Shown piece by piece: positions 7,601-14,877 of a stretch of DNA of 17,050 nucleotides (its first letter is position 1; the number at the start of each line of letters is the position of its first letter). A program made the position numbers and the translations under genes. Under the pieces are notes generated by a model. It saw only the letters and a list, made by a program, of their open reading frames with translations. It was not told where the DNA came from and ran no database searches. Source of the stretch: CAZCJU01 sp964498965 (GTDB lineage: Bacteria; Bacillota; Clostridia; Oscillospirales; CAG-272); NCBI GenBank assembly GCA_964498965.1, contig CAZCJU010000037.1, forward strand, positions 1 through 17,050, read 5' to 3'.

Positions 7601-9732
7601 TCTTTAAGAGGATCGACAAGAGCGACATAGTCCCAGTCGCTGATATCGGCTGTCACATAGATCCATCTGTTTTCCGGAATATCGTTTTCCGACAAGGCGT
7701 TAAGGTTCTTTCCGTTATACTTGAAGTGAATCTGCGTTCCGCCGTAACCGGTCGTTGCGATCGCCTGCATGGCACTCATGGACTTGCCGTTGAGAGAAGA
7801 GTTGAAGCCGCTGCCGTCAAAGCCGATATAAACTGTCAACTGGAATGCCATGTTGCCGCCGGTTTGAGAAAAGTCCTCGGGCATATACATCCACATGCCG
7901 AGTGTGGTCGCTTTTTTTCCGCTGCTTACATCTCGAAGAACGGTATTGCCTTTAACATTGTAAACAAGACCGTATACCCAAGAGTTAAACGAAACCTGCG
8001 TCATATCGAAATTGATACCGAGTGCATTTTTTCCGTTATGCACTTGTCCGCCGTTTGCTTTGGTGGAAAGGAAGGTCGTTGTTTTGCAGTCGGAGCTGAT
8101 CTGACCGCCGGTCGTCAACGTTCCGAAAGGATTTGTTACGCCGTTTTCTTTCAGCCATGCAGCGGTATCGTCTGTACCTAACCATGCACTGATATCTCCG
8201 TTTTCGAAATCATACAGAACCTCGGAACCCTTGCCGAAGCTGATCTCGAACGTCATTTTTTGTCCTGTTGCCTTGTACGTAGAGGTTATTGTCGTTCCCG
8301 AAACGGATTCGTCGGTAGTTGCCGTATATACAAGCCCGTTTAATGTGCCTGCGGAAGCATTGGAAAAGGTATATTCAAAGCAGCTTGCGTCCAAATAAAC
8401 CTCTGCTTCGCCGATAGTCGATACGTATTGGAGCGTTGCGGATTTTCCGTAGGGGATCACGGTCGAGCTTTGAGCAAATGCCAGAGCGGTCGGATTCGCC
8501 ACATGGATCGTTTTTTGACCGACCGTTTTGCCACCGGAGGTTATTTGAACGGTAACGTCACCGAGCTTTCCGTTGGATACAAACTTTCCGTTTTCTATAG
8601 TGCCGAAAGAGGTATCGGACAGCGTCCATGTCGCATCGGTCGGCATATCCATGGAATAACCGTGGGTATCGATTGCTTCGGCAGTGAAAGTATATGCGGT
8701 ATTCGGAGCAAAATAATCATAATCCGATTCCACGTTGACTACATCAAGCTCACCGGTGGGTGCGACGTTGGAAACGATCAACACACTGTTAAGTGTGGCA
8801 CGCTCCGCACCGTCGCAGGGAACACAACGCATGGTAGCTTTGTCTTCGCCGACACGTTTTGTCACGAAAGAAGAAGAACCGCCGCCGTCGCAGTTGAAAG
8901 CCCATTTACAGCCCAGTGCCAGCATTGCCTCGCCTTCTTCGTAGTTGCAGAAGCCGACGGAATTGTTGGCACCTCGGCCGTCGTTCATAACAAGCACTAA
9001 AGTGCCGTCCTCTTTAACGCCGACCATAGAACGAGCGGCGGGAGAGGATGTACGTTCTTCGGTTTTTGTGACAAGCTCGCCGTTGTTGACGACCATACCG
9101 AAGTTCGCACCGACTGCCTGCCATTCATCGCCGCGCAGACCTTGCGAAGCGGTACGCAGCTCGCAGTAGCAGGAGCCGTCATCGTTTTTGTAAACGCACA
9201 GCATCGTCGAGCAAACACCGGAGTGGAAGTCGTTGATCCCGTTCTTGTGGTCTACCAAAACTTTTCCGTTGTACACCAGCCAAGAATATGGTGCGTTGCA
9301 GTCATATGCCAAGCCCGTATTCATTGCACCGACTACATTGTAGCCGAGCGTATCTTCGTAATATTCGACACACTCGGTCACACCGGCAGCCTTATGATTT
9401 TCCGTTTTCGTTAAATCTTTGTCGATGCCGTAGTAGCCGGGTACTATAGAAATGTCTGTACTTGACGGGTCAACTTCAATAATGTGCATGACCTGTCTGC
9501 GTGTACCCGATGCGTTGTTGATGACCATTTCGGACTCAACAGCGACACCGGGAACAAGTGTGTAATCTTTTTTCGAGATTACGTTGTAGTATCCGTTAGT
9601 GCCGAATTTTTCGCCGCTGAAGACAACATTTGTGTCAGCCCATGCGGCAAACGTTGCGAGCGGCATCACGCCGAGTAGCATGACCGCACACAACGCATAT
9701 GCGACAATACGGATAGAGGTACGCATTTTCAT
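4606..9732 (-). CDS. giant secreted protein: NAGPA phosphodiester glycosidase + repeats + tyrosine-phosphatase-like domain
   Basis: A 1708-residue exported protein. I chose the ATG at 9732 because AGGAG lies 7 nt upstream and a signal peptide follows at once (basic start, hydrophobic core, ATFA-A or AWA-D cleavage near residues 28-33). Residues about 55-325 match NAGPA-type phosphodiester glycosidases: VGAMNTG (N138), RSMVGVKEDGTLVLV (near 234-248) and NCDGGGSSSF (D282). Two Ig-like modules (about 325-515), a jelly-roll-like module starting DFENGDISAWLG (about 510-745), another Ig-like module (about 746-850) and a possible cohesin-like module (about 855-1000) follow. Next come a Cys-pair module (about 1005-1060) and aromatic cell-wall-type repeats (about 1067-1500). 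Residues about 1505-1708 look like a Y_phosphatase3-type domain: NGRDIGD, TEMDLRG and HCTHGVDRTG (Cys1624, Arg1630, complete Cys-X5-Arg). No sortase motif or C-terminal membrane anchor is visible, so retention is probably through the repeats. It sits between the polymerase and a glycosyltransferase gene. NAGPA and phosphatase calls are strong; the natural substrate is unknown. Confidence 0.9.
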   Translation of the reverse strand: MKMRTSIRIVAYALCAVMLLGVMPLATFAAWADTNVVFSGEKFGTNGYYNVISKKDYTLVPGVAVESEMVINNASGTRRQVMHIIEVDPSSTDISIVPGYYGIDKDLTKTENHKAAGVTECVEYYEDTLGYNVVGAMNTGLAYDCNAPYSWLVYNGKVLVDHKNGINDFHSGVCSTMLCVYKNDDGSCYCELRTASQGLRGDEWQAVGANFGMVVNNGELVTKTEERTSSPAARSMVGVKEDGTLVLVMNDGRGANNSVGFCNYEEGEAMLALGCKWAFNCDGGGSSSFVTKRVGEDKATMRCVPCDGAERATLNSVLIVSNVAPTGELDVVNVESDYDYFAPNTAYTFTAEAIDTHGYSMDMPTDATWTLSDTSFGTIENGKFVSNGKLGDVTVQITSGGKTVGQKTIHVANPTALAFAQSSTVIPYGKSATLQYVSTIGEAEVYLDASCFEYTFSNASAGTLNGLVYTATTDESVSGTTITSTYKATGQKMTFEISFGKGSEVLYDFENGDISAWLGTDDTAAWLKENGVTNPFGTLTTGGQISSDCKTTTFLSTKANGGQVHNGKNALGINFDMTQVSFNSWVYGLVYNVKGNTVLRDVSSGKKATTLGMWMYMPEDFSQTGGNMAFQLTVYIGFDGSGFNSSLNGKSMSAMQAIATTGYGGTQIHFKYNGKNLNALSENDIPENRWIYVTADISDWDYVALVDPLKDDYRSPSFLRTYIKPDVCRSITWYIDDITLDYSSAVDDRVPPTISDPQYAPSDTNIDFTDGVTITATSAGFTATVSDDNSGIDVNTAAIYIDGNKVSTTKVVGNLMSCSAVALGVGTHKVKFEIADKLGNYTTLTRTVVSATDDAYMFYRTRIELAGHNDSGETPLPGSIYYIDVCNNYSEGIGSAEFTLSLNTANTWLLDKMLVTDGYNVSYKTYENDPGKVTFTCSSAKMNGSKVVMFSIPVRVYNPNSAVSGKSFKSDLVVELTSCSIGGSYGNYDKLTVISGSRTNTTHTHTAAAVDDKAPTCTESGYTGRTYCDACKSVVDWGTVVEAKGHSYTLDGDKFVCSECDHTYGSGTGIFEMNGKLYYSIAGKLVTGWQNTGDGYCFAYSGTYQLAVGETAISGITYDFGTSGVTAGAWIKDENGTKYSYGPDYYRCDAANPHANTIWAKIGENTYAFDKNGYRHEKLSVLVESNSPAKIYEFTAEGVLIGEYTGNHTGIFACNNATTYLENGVPVQAGLVYENGYYYYINSGYVAVTGSYNVSRTNGLMEVGTYTFDDDGRMINPPGSENGVIDNCLYINGVLQKAYQLVEFDGNYYFINNGKNEIARSITLYLGEQFVSGKTFADGTAVPAGSYEFDADGKMVIKHGIIGNCLYINGALQKAYQLVEFDGNYYFINNGKNEIARSTKLYLNEQFVSGKTFADGTAVPAGYYEFDADGKMLVLNGPNADGFFYINGVKQLSYQLIKYQGNYYFINDYNKYATDKMLYLNAEYLVGTGLNPWYYTFDTEGKMVGYIDGLYNGRDIGDVYYFKTTDGEDVKSGLLIRASELDGGVSYTQPTGIDYLKNNFNVKTEMDLRGNIANSSDVLGENVDHLYFDMVYYDEIFTDEGKSVMKQIFDVLCDKNNYPIYMHCTHGVDRTGTVGYVLGAVLGVSESNLCREYMLSHNAYGGSILKVQNGLHEKYEGSTQKARAEAYLLDCGITQEQIASLREIYLAD
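5437..5884 (-). repeat. near-identical 231-bp tandem repeat inside the giant gene
   Basis: Two consecutive 231-bp (77-residue) units are nearly identical in DNA and protein; each starts YING-LQKAYQLVEFDGNYYF (residues 1290 and 1367). A diverged copy precedes them (near residue 1216) and another follows (near 1445). Conserved elements are GNYYFIN, TFADGTAVPAG and YEFDADGKM. The aromatic/glycine pattern resembles choline- or glucan-binding repeats. The high DNA identity points to recent duplication and possible copy-number variation. Confidence 0.9.
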
Positions 9733-9787
9733 AGCAAATCTCCTTTTAATTTTTTTATATATAGCATTGTGGCAATATATATCACAT

Positions 9788-10861
9788 TTAAACCTTCTCC
9801 CACATAAAGCGGTATGGAAAGGTGTCCAACACATTCGCATTTGCGACGTTCACAAAGAAGTATACGATAAAGAAGATCATCATAATATACCTTGCCGCAT
9901 CTGCCACCTGTTTCCAACGCTGAGTGCTGCATTGAATCACCCGAGGAATCAGTAGCGGAATAAACGGCATATAATAATAATTCATACGCATTGCAATCGT
10001 GTGTAGCGGTGCAAACATTTGAAGCCCGACCGAAAGCAGTAAAAAGTTTCGCATTCCGACAGTATCGGCATCTAAGAGCGATTCATCCGGTATCGTATAG
10101 GCAAATATCGCAAATATAATGAAAAGTACAAGCATGGTATATGAACCGGTATATTCGATCGTGCCGTCGTATTCCGTAAACAATTCCAATATTCGCGTCA
10201 AAAAAACAAATATCCGTTCATTAAAAACAAACACGAATACCAACGACGGAATTATCCAAAATAAGCTTTTTCTGTGAAGCTTCATATGATACAACGGATA
10301 CATAAACAGCAACATAAACGCACTGGTATGAAACAGCATTGCGATAATAACGATTATCGCAAATTTCAGCGGTTTTTTCTTTCGCACCTGTTCAAATGCC
10401 CAAAATCCGAGCGAAACGGCAATTGCCTGACGCATTCCGGAAAAGAGCAGAATGAAATTCGACATGATGATGAACAGCGAAACGGTCAGTGCCGAATCGA
10501 CGGAATAACGAATATAAGCTTTTGATATGAAATAACATTCGAGAAACGCACTTACGACGATTATCCATCTGAAATTCGAGGTGAAAACGGAAACTGCCTT
10601 GTTCAAAAAATTATTTCCGATCTCGGGACTGCGCCAAACGGCAGTATGCCAATCGCTTCGTGCTATGTACTGAAATATGATTTTATATGTCGGAATGTCG
10701 CGACCGACGGATTCGTGCCTTAATACAAGCAATATAAACAGCAGTATCCAAAATAATTTCATGGAAAACCGCTCTGCACTGTATGTTTTACCTTTTACCG
10801 TCCGGTGCGTTTTTTTGTTAAATATCAACAGTGGTAATATAAGCAAAACATAAGGCCACAC
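9788..10861 (-). CDS. EpsG-like / Wzy-type polysaccharide polymerase
   Basis: A polytopic membrane protein of 357 residues with about ten hydrophobic helices, a short N-terminus (VWPYVLLILPLLIF) and a loop with RHESVGRDIPTYKIIF. The 'vGxDxxxY' pattern after the second helix is typical of the EpsG family, as is FSGMRQAIAVSLGFWAF in the middle. EpsG/Wzy proteins are thought to polymerise lipid-linked repeat units outside the membrane. I chose the GTG at 10861 rather than the in-frame ATG at 10891. A full AAAGGAGG site (10869-10876, inside the preceding gene's last codons) is correctly spaced for the GTG, which leaves one base after the previous stop. The 55-bp gap to the giant gene is AT-rich with no clear promoter. 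The EpsG family assignment is good; polymerase activity is inferred from family and context. Confidence 0.85.
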   Translation of the reverse strand: MWPYVLLILPLLIFNKKTHRTVKGKTYSAERFSMKLFWILLFILLVLRHESVGRDIPTYKIIFQYIARSDWHTAVWRSPEIGNNFLNKAVSVFTSNFRWIIVVSAFLECYFISKAYIRYSVDSALTVSLFIIMSNFILLFSGMRQAIAVSLGFWAFEQVRKKKPLKFAIIVIIAMLFHTSAFMLLFMYPLYHMKLHRKSLFWIIPSLVFVFVFNERIFVFLTRILELFTEYDGTIEYTGSYTMLVLFIIFAIFAYTIPDESLLDADTVGMRNFLLLSVGLQMFAPLHTIAMRMNYYYMPFIPLLIPRVIQCSTQRWKQVADAARYIMMIFFIVYFFVNVANANVLDTFPYRFMWEKV

Positions 10862-10862
10862 C

Positions 10863-12143
10863 TTATTCCCTCCTTTCGGCAATGGTTTCAAATGTTTTTT
10901 TCAAATAATTCGCATTGACGGATATATTATGATTCGCTTGTGCAAACGAGCGGATCTGTCTTGCCCTCTCGGGTAAAGAGTTTTTGTCGTTTACTATTGC
11001 AAACAATTTGCTTTTGAGTTCGTTTAAATCGTCTATTATATAAGCTCCCGGGATACCGCCGGCATACAAGATCGAAGCCGATTCGCGAGGACCTACCGCA
11101 AGTAAAACGCTTCCGCTTTGCAGGCAGTCGATGATCTTTGTCGAAAACGAATACTTCGTTTGCAATATTTGCTCGGCATCAAACGACTCCGCATGGAGAA
11201 CGATATCGGCTTCCGATAAACGCTTTTTTATCGTTTGATAATCTTGACGTTCAATGTATTTTGTTGCATTCATTTGCCGGAAAAATCTTTTTTCTTCATC
11301 GGATAATGTCGTATTGCCGTATATATCAAAGGAAATATCTTCGCCCGAGTTATAGAATCGCTCCAAATGCTCCGCAATTTTTTTGAGTATCTCCAGCCGT
11401 CCGTACAGTAAATTTCCGGCATAAACGATCTTCAACGGACGATTCGGATGTTCTTTTATGCCGGTCGTAAAATCACAGCTTTTGTACAACGGAGTGGCTT
11501 GACAGGAGAAAATGCCGTTGTAATGATCGCATATCGCTTGTGAGCAACCGCAAACCGCAGCCGATTCATCTATTAAATATTTAAGATTTCGAAGGGTTCT
11601 TTCGTCTTTTTCGTGCGATAATACCGTGTATTCGTCATCTGCGATCCATGAAAAAAGAGGAATATGATAATTTTCTCTCAAAAATTTGACAGTCAGATAA
11701 TATTGCGGTGCGGATTTCGCAAATGTAACCATCAGATCCGGCTGAAAGTCATCGATAAAATCTCCGAAGTTTTGATTTAGCCATTTTTTTGTGTACCAAA
11801 TACCGTCGGATATTTTATATGCAAATCGGAATTTGTGTGTTCGTATAAAGCGTATTATCTTTTTTTCGTTTCTCTGTGCGGTGCTTGCCTTTGATGATTC
11901 GACACCGCTATGCCTACGCCAAGTAAACGCTTTTCCTATTTTTTCGGGCGTAAACCATTTTTTCAGAATTTCCGTTTCCGTTGTTCTGTAATATCGTGTG
12001 CAAAGATCGTTTGACGGATCCGCCTCTCGGAAATAGACACTTGCTAATTCAAGACCGTCGATTCCCGCAAAAAAATTAGACAGCGTATTTCCGATCGCAT
12101 TGGTGTCGTCCCATGCGTTTCGGGATATTACTAAAACTCTCAT
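10863..12143 (-). CDS. divergent family 4-like glycosyltransferase
   Basis: A 426-residue protein with a GT-B layout. The N-terminus is MRVLVISRNAWDDTNAIGNT; the inter-domain part has FQPDLMVTFAKSAPQYYL and PLFSWIADDEYTVLS; the C-terminal domain has LKIVYAGNLLYGRLEILKKI, then ADIVLHAESFD and TKIIDCLQSGSVLLAVGP, matching the 'K-x-x-[DE]-x-[LM]-x-x-G' donor-loop region of GT4 enzymes. The canonical E-x7-E element is not clear, so it is a distant member. The start ATG overlaps the preceding stop (ATGA), with GAGG 4 nt upstream, indicating translational coupling to the HPr-kinase-like gene. It probably adds one sugar to the repeat unit on the cytoplasmic side; specificity is unknown. Confidence 0.8.
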   Translation of the reverse strand: MRVLVISRNAWDDTNAIGNTLSNFFAGIDGLELASVYFREADPSNDLCTRYYRTTETEILKKWFTPEKIGKAFTWRRHSGVESSKASTAQRNEKKIIRFIRTHKFRFAYKISDGIWYTKKWLNQNFGDFIDDFQPDLMVTFAKSAPQYYLTVKFLRENYHIPLFSWIADDEYTVLSHEKDERTLRNLKYLIDESAAVCGCSQAICDHYNGIFSCQATPLYKSCDFTTGIKEHPNRPLKIVYAGNLLYGRLEILKKIAEHLERFYNSGEDISFDIYGNTTLSDEEKRFFRQMNATKYIERQDYQTIKKRLSEADIVLHAESFDAEQILQTKYSFSTKIIDCLQSGSVLLAVGPRESASILYAGGIPGAYIIDDLNELKSKLFAIVNDKNSLPERARQIRSFAQANHNISVNANYLKKTFETIAERRE

Positions 12144-13126
12144 TTTTCCTCGTTAGGCACTCCATTGCGTACCGATCGATACAAATCGGCGGCTTCCTTT
12201 GCCCGAATGCAGCGACAGGTGCAATGAGATACCATATCGCATAACAGTTTTTCCGCTGTTTCTTTGTGCGGAATATCGTATTTTTCGTCAAAATAGCCGA
12301 GTATTTTGATGATGGGAGAATTGTAGTAGCCGAACAGATAACCGTTCAATATTTTAATTTGCCTGAATACTTCGGCTTTGTCCGTTTTGACATCGGGATC
12401 GCCCCGTGAAAGTGTCACCAGCTCCGATATATCGCACACATCGCAATAAGATAAATTTTCTCGACTTTTCGCTCGGCTGAAATAACCCGCACTGTCTATG
12501 CGTTTTCCTTTTTTTCGATACGAATATGTCCACGGACACCCGTATATGCGATCTCCGTCCGTAATGACAATGTCTTCACCGACCAAAGAATAATTAAAAT
12601 GCCTGCAAAGCATCGTCGCGGTCACCGTCTTTCCGGTGTTGGGCGGTGCAAAAAGCACGGTTCCGTGTCCGGAGGCTTCGTCGAATACCGCCGAGGCATA
12701 GAGCGTCAGATAGCCGCAATTAAGCAACACTGTGTTTGCAATATCCGACAGCAGCCAATAAATACCGTGTAGGTTCATTATGCGTTTTTTTATAAACCTG
12801 TAATAATTCTTACCGATATCTGCGTAGATTATCGCTCCGTCTAAACGAATATCGTAGCCTATAGGCAAACCGAATAATGTCTGTCGGTAAAAAAGCTTTT
12901 TGCTTTCACTGTCCCACATGTATGCTTGAAACGTTTTGTCATATTCTTCCGCTTTCTCCAGCCTTTTTTCCGGAATGATGTTGACATTCACTTTTACCGA
13001 ACATTTTTGATATTCTTCTTCGTCTGCCGTCAGAGGAGCAGTACCGTATATCCAGCGAAATCGTCGAACGTTTGTCTTTATTCCCAAAATGTTCTTACAA
13101 TATATACCATAGTATGCGTTATTCAT
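12140..13126 (-). CDS. HPr-kinase-like P-loop protein in polysaccharide operon
   Basis: A 328-residue soluble protein. Residues about 120-200 resemble the C-terminal kinase domain of HPr kinase/phosphorylase and of HPr-kinase-like proteins found in lasso-peptide and capsule loci. The LYASAVF strand is followed by a Walker A loop, APPNTGKT (160-167, K166), a helix, and LVGEDIVITDGDRIYGCPW with the acidic pair E184-D185 where HprK has its Mg-binding acidic residues. The N-terminal 115 residues do not resemble the Bacillus HprK N-domain, and no HPr or PTS gene is nearby. A role in regulating HPr is therefore unlikely. It is co-transcribed between two glycosyltransferases and overlaps the next by 4 nt. 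It may phosphorylate a sugar, a glycan or a protein of the pathway. The ATP-binding call is good; the substrate is unknown. The ribosome site before ATG 13126 is weak. Confidence 0.75.
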   Translation of the reverse strand: MNNAYYGIYCKNILGIKTNVRRFRWIYGTAPLTADEEEYQKCSVKVNVNIIPEKRLEKAEEYDKTFQAYMWDSESKKLFYRQTLFGLPIGYDIRLDGAIIYADIGKNYYRFIKKRIMNLHGIYWLLSDIANTVLLNCGYLTLYASAVFDEASGHGTVLFAPPNTGKTVTATMLCRHFNYSLVGEDIVITDGDRIYGCPWTYSYRKKGKRIDSAGYFSRAKSRENLSYCDVCDISELVTLSRGDPDVKTDKAEVFRQIKILNGYLFGYYNSPIIKILGYFDEKYDIPHKETAEKLLCDMVSHCTCRCIRAKEAADLYRSVRNGVPNEEK

Positions 13127-13162
13127 CTCTTGTAAATTACCACCGTTTTACAGAAAATAAAC

Positions 13163-14272
13163 TCAAAATGCTTTATATAACCTCCGTGTTTCTTCGAGTA
13201 CGTTCGATATTGAAAAAAACTTGACCTTGTGCAGATTGTTTTTCGACATTTCGTTGCCGTCCTCGGCGAATACGGCTTTGACGGCTTCCGTGCATTCCGT
13301 TACGTTGTGAGGCTCGAATAATGCACCGCCGTTTTCATTTACCAAATCCGTGTTTCCTCGTATGCGGCTGCATATGATCGGTAATCCGCTCGCCATGGCT
13401 TCCATAACGGACACGTTCAAGCCTTCTCTGACGGATGGTAACGCATAGGCATCGGCCGCCTTGTAAAGCTGTGCTACATCCGTCCGATATCCGAGCAAAT
13501 GAACTCGCTCCGAAACACCGAGTTCTTTCGCCAGTCGTAACAGATGCTCTTTTTGATCGCCTGTACCCGCAACGACATAGTGAATATTGTACTTCTCCGA
13601 CTGTGCCAATGCTCGTATAATAATTTGATGATTCTTGTTTTCGTTCAGTTCACCGACCGAAAGTAACAAAAAACAGCCTTCGGGAACGCCGACCTCCTGC
13701 CTTTTTCCGTTTCTGTCAACTTGAACATCCCGGAATTTCGAAAGATCCACTCCGATACCGGGTATATAGCAGACTTCATTTGCCTTGAATTTTCTCTGTG
13801 CAAGTGCATAGTCTTCTTGATTTATGGTGATCAGCTTGTCCGTAAAATGCGAGCAAAGCTTTTCGATCGGATAATACAGCAACCAATTCGCAAGCGGCGC
13901 ACCCTTGTAAAAGTGAAAGCCGTGTGCGGTATAAAATACTTTCAGACCGCCCTGCTTCCGAGCCTTTTTGCATACCAAACGAGTGATCACCGAGGCGTTC
14001 GGTGTATGGCAATGGACTATATCGTAATTCCCGTCTTTTACGACTTTTTTTAACTGCTTATACGCCTTTAAATTGTCCGATGACAGAGGCGAACGGGAAA
14101 AATCCACTTGATAAAATCGGCAACCTAAATCGTTATACAAGCTATCCAACGGCAGCCCGGCGGCGTTGCACGCAATGTCAACTTGATATCCTTCTCCTGC
14201 CAGCATTTTGATATGCGGCTTGAAAAAGCTGTTCATGGTAAGTGAAACAGTTGTTACATATAATATTTTCAC
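13163..14272 (-). CDS. family 4 glycosyltransferase (EpsD/CapM/PglA-like)
   Basis: A GT-B enzyme of 369 residues starting VKILYVTTVSLTMNSFFKPH, a typical opening for clostridial EpsD/CapM-like transferases. Key elements are DIVHCHTPNASVITR, FYTAHGFHFYKGAPL, VCYIPGIGVDLSKF, LLSVGELNENKNHQ and PSVREGLNVSVMEAMASGLP, the last with the E-x7-E pair that contacts the nucleotide-sugar. I chose the GTG at 14272: its GTGA overlaps the acetyltransferase stop, and the longer in-frame start at 14365 would add about 30 non-conserved residues inside the preceding gene. Its place right after the initiating transferase and acetyltransferase genes suggests it adds the second sugar, as PglA does in Campylobacter. 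That role is inference from order. Confidence 0.92.
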   Translation of the reverse strand: MKILYVTTVSLTMNSFFKPHIKMLAGEGYQVDIACNAAGLPLDSLYNDLGCRFYQVDFSRSPLSSDNLKAYKQLKKVVKDGNYDIVHCHTPNASVITRLVCKKARKQGGLKVFYTAHGFHFYKGAPLANWLLYYPIEKLCSHFTDKLITINQEDYALAQRKFKANEVCYIPGIGVDLSKFRDVQVDRNGKRQEVGVPEGCFLLLSVGELNENKNHQIIIRALAQSEKYNIHYVVAGTGDQKEHLLRLAKELGVSERVHLLGYRTDVAQLYKAADAYALPSVREGLNVSVMEAMASGLPIICSRIRGNTDLVNENGGALFEPHNVTECTEAVKAVFAEDGNEMSKNNLHKVKFFSISNVLEETRRLYKAF

Positions 14273-14877
14273 GTCTTTTTTTGTGCAGGCACACCCATAT
14301 AAGTACCTTTTTCCCGTATATCTCTCACTACGACCGCTCCCGCACCTATCATGCAATGAGAGCATATTTCCACATTGTTTCTAATAACGGCTCCGATCCC
14401 CACGTGGGTCGATGTTCCGACATGCACAGTCCCTCCGAGAGTCGCACCGGGCGATAAATGCACGTAATCATCGATAGTGTCGTTGTGTTCGACAACTGCG
14501 GAGGTGTTGATGATGCAATGCTCTCCGATCACGGTACAGGCATTGACAACTGCGTTTGCCATAATGACAGTACCTTTGCCGATCTTTGCGTTGAATGCGA
14601 TTTGTGCCGAAGGGTGGACGAGGGATACCCAGTTATTATCTCCGTATTTTTCCGCTATCCGTCTACGCAGAGCATTATCTCCGACACCTATAACGAAATC
14701 CGTATTTCCGTCGTTTGAAAATTCGATATCGGAGATCTTTCCGATAACGGGAAATCCGATTACGTCGCCCGTAGCATTATCATCGACAAAGTAAATGCGT
14801 TCGTAGCCGTTCTTCAATGCATTATCCGCAACCGTCTTTCCGTGACCGCCCGCACCGACAATAATCAATCTATTCAT
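14269..14877 (-). CDS. NeuD/PglD/EpsM-like sugar O/N-acetyltransferase (left-handed beta-helix)
   Basis: A 202-residue enzyme with the family's N-terminal Rossmann-like sugar-nucleotide domain, MNRLIIVGAGGHGKTVADNA (GxGGHGK at 8-14), followed by about ten hexapeptide turns (IGKGTVIMANAVVN, IGEHCIINTSAVVEHNDTI, VHLSPGATLGG, IGAGAVV). H131 in VVEHN corresponds to the catalytic-base histidine of PglD. PglD acetylates the 4-amino group of the UDP-sugar made by PglE, which matches the aminotransferase gene two genes upstream. Length is typical (about 200). It overlaps the sugar-transferase stop by 8 nt and the next GT4 by 4 nt, so translation is probably coupled. Acetyl-CoA is the expected donor; the exact sugar is inferred. 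Confidence 0.92.
   Translation of the reverse strand: MNRLIIVGAGGHGKTVADNALKNGYERIYFVDDNATGDVIGFPVIGKISDIEFSNDGNTDFVIGVGDNALRRRIAEKYGDNNWVSLVHPSAQIAFNAKIGKGTVIMANAVVNACTVIGEHCIINTSAVVEHNDTIDDYVHLSPGATLGGTVHVGTSTHVGIGAVIRNNVEICSHCMIGAGAVVVRDIREKGTYMGVPAQKKT

Noticed and set aside
9740..9790. CRP-like palindrome and promoter before the giant gene
   Set aside because: The minus strand has TGTGA and CCACA about 9 nt apart and TATATAT boxes, but the arms are imperfect and no -35 fits. AT-rich composition explains it.
12140..13126. Authentic HPr kinase/phosphorylase (hprK)
   Set aside because: The N-terminal domain and exact GxxGxGKS loop are absent, and the context is polysaccharide synthesis without PTS genes. 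Only the ATP-binding core is similar.
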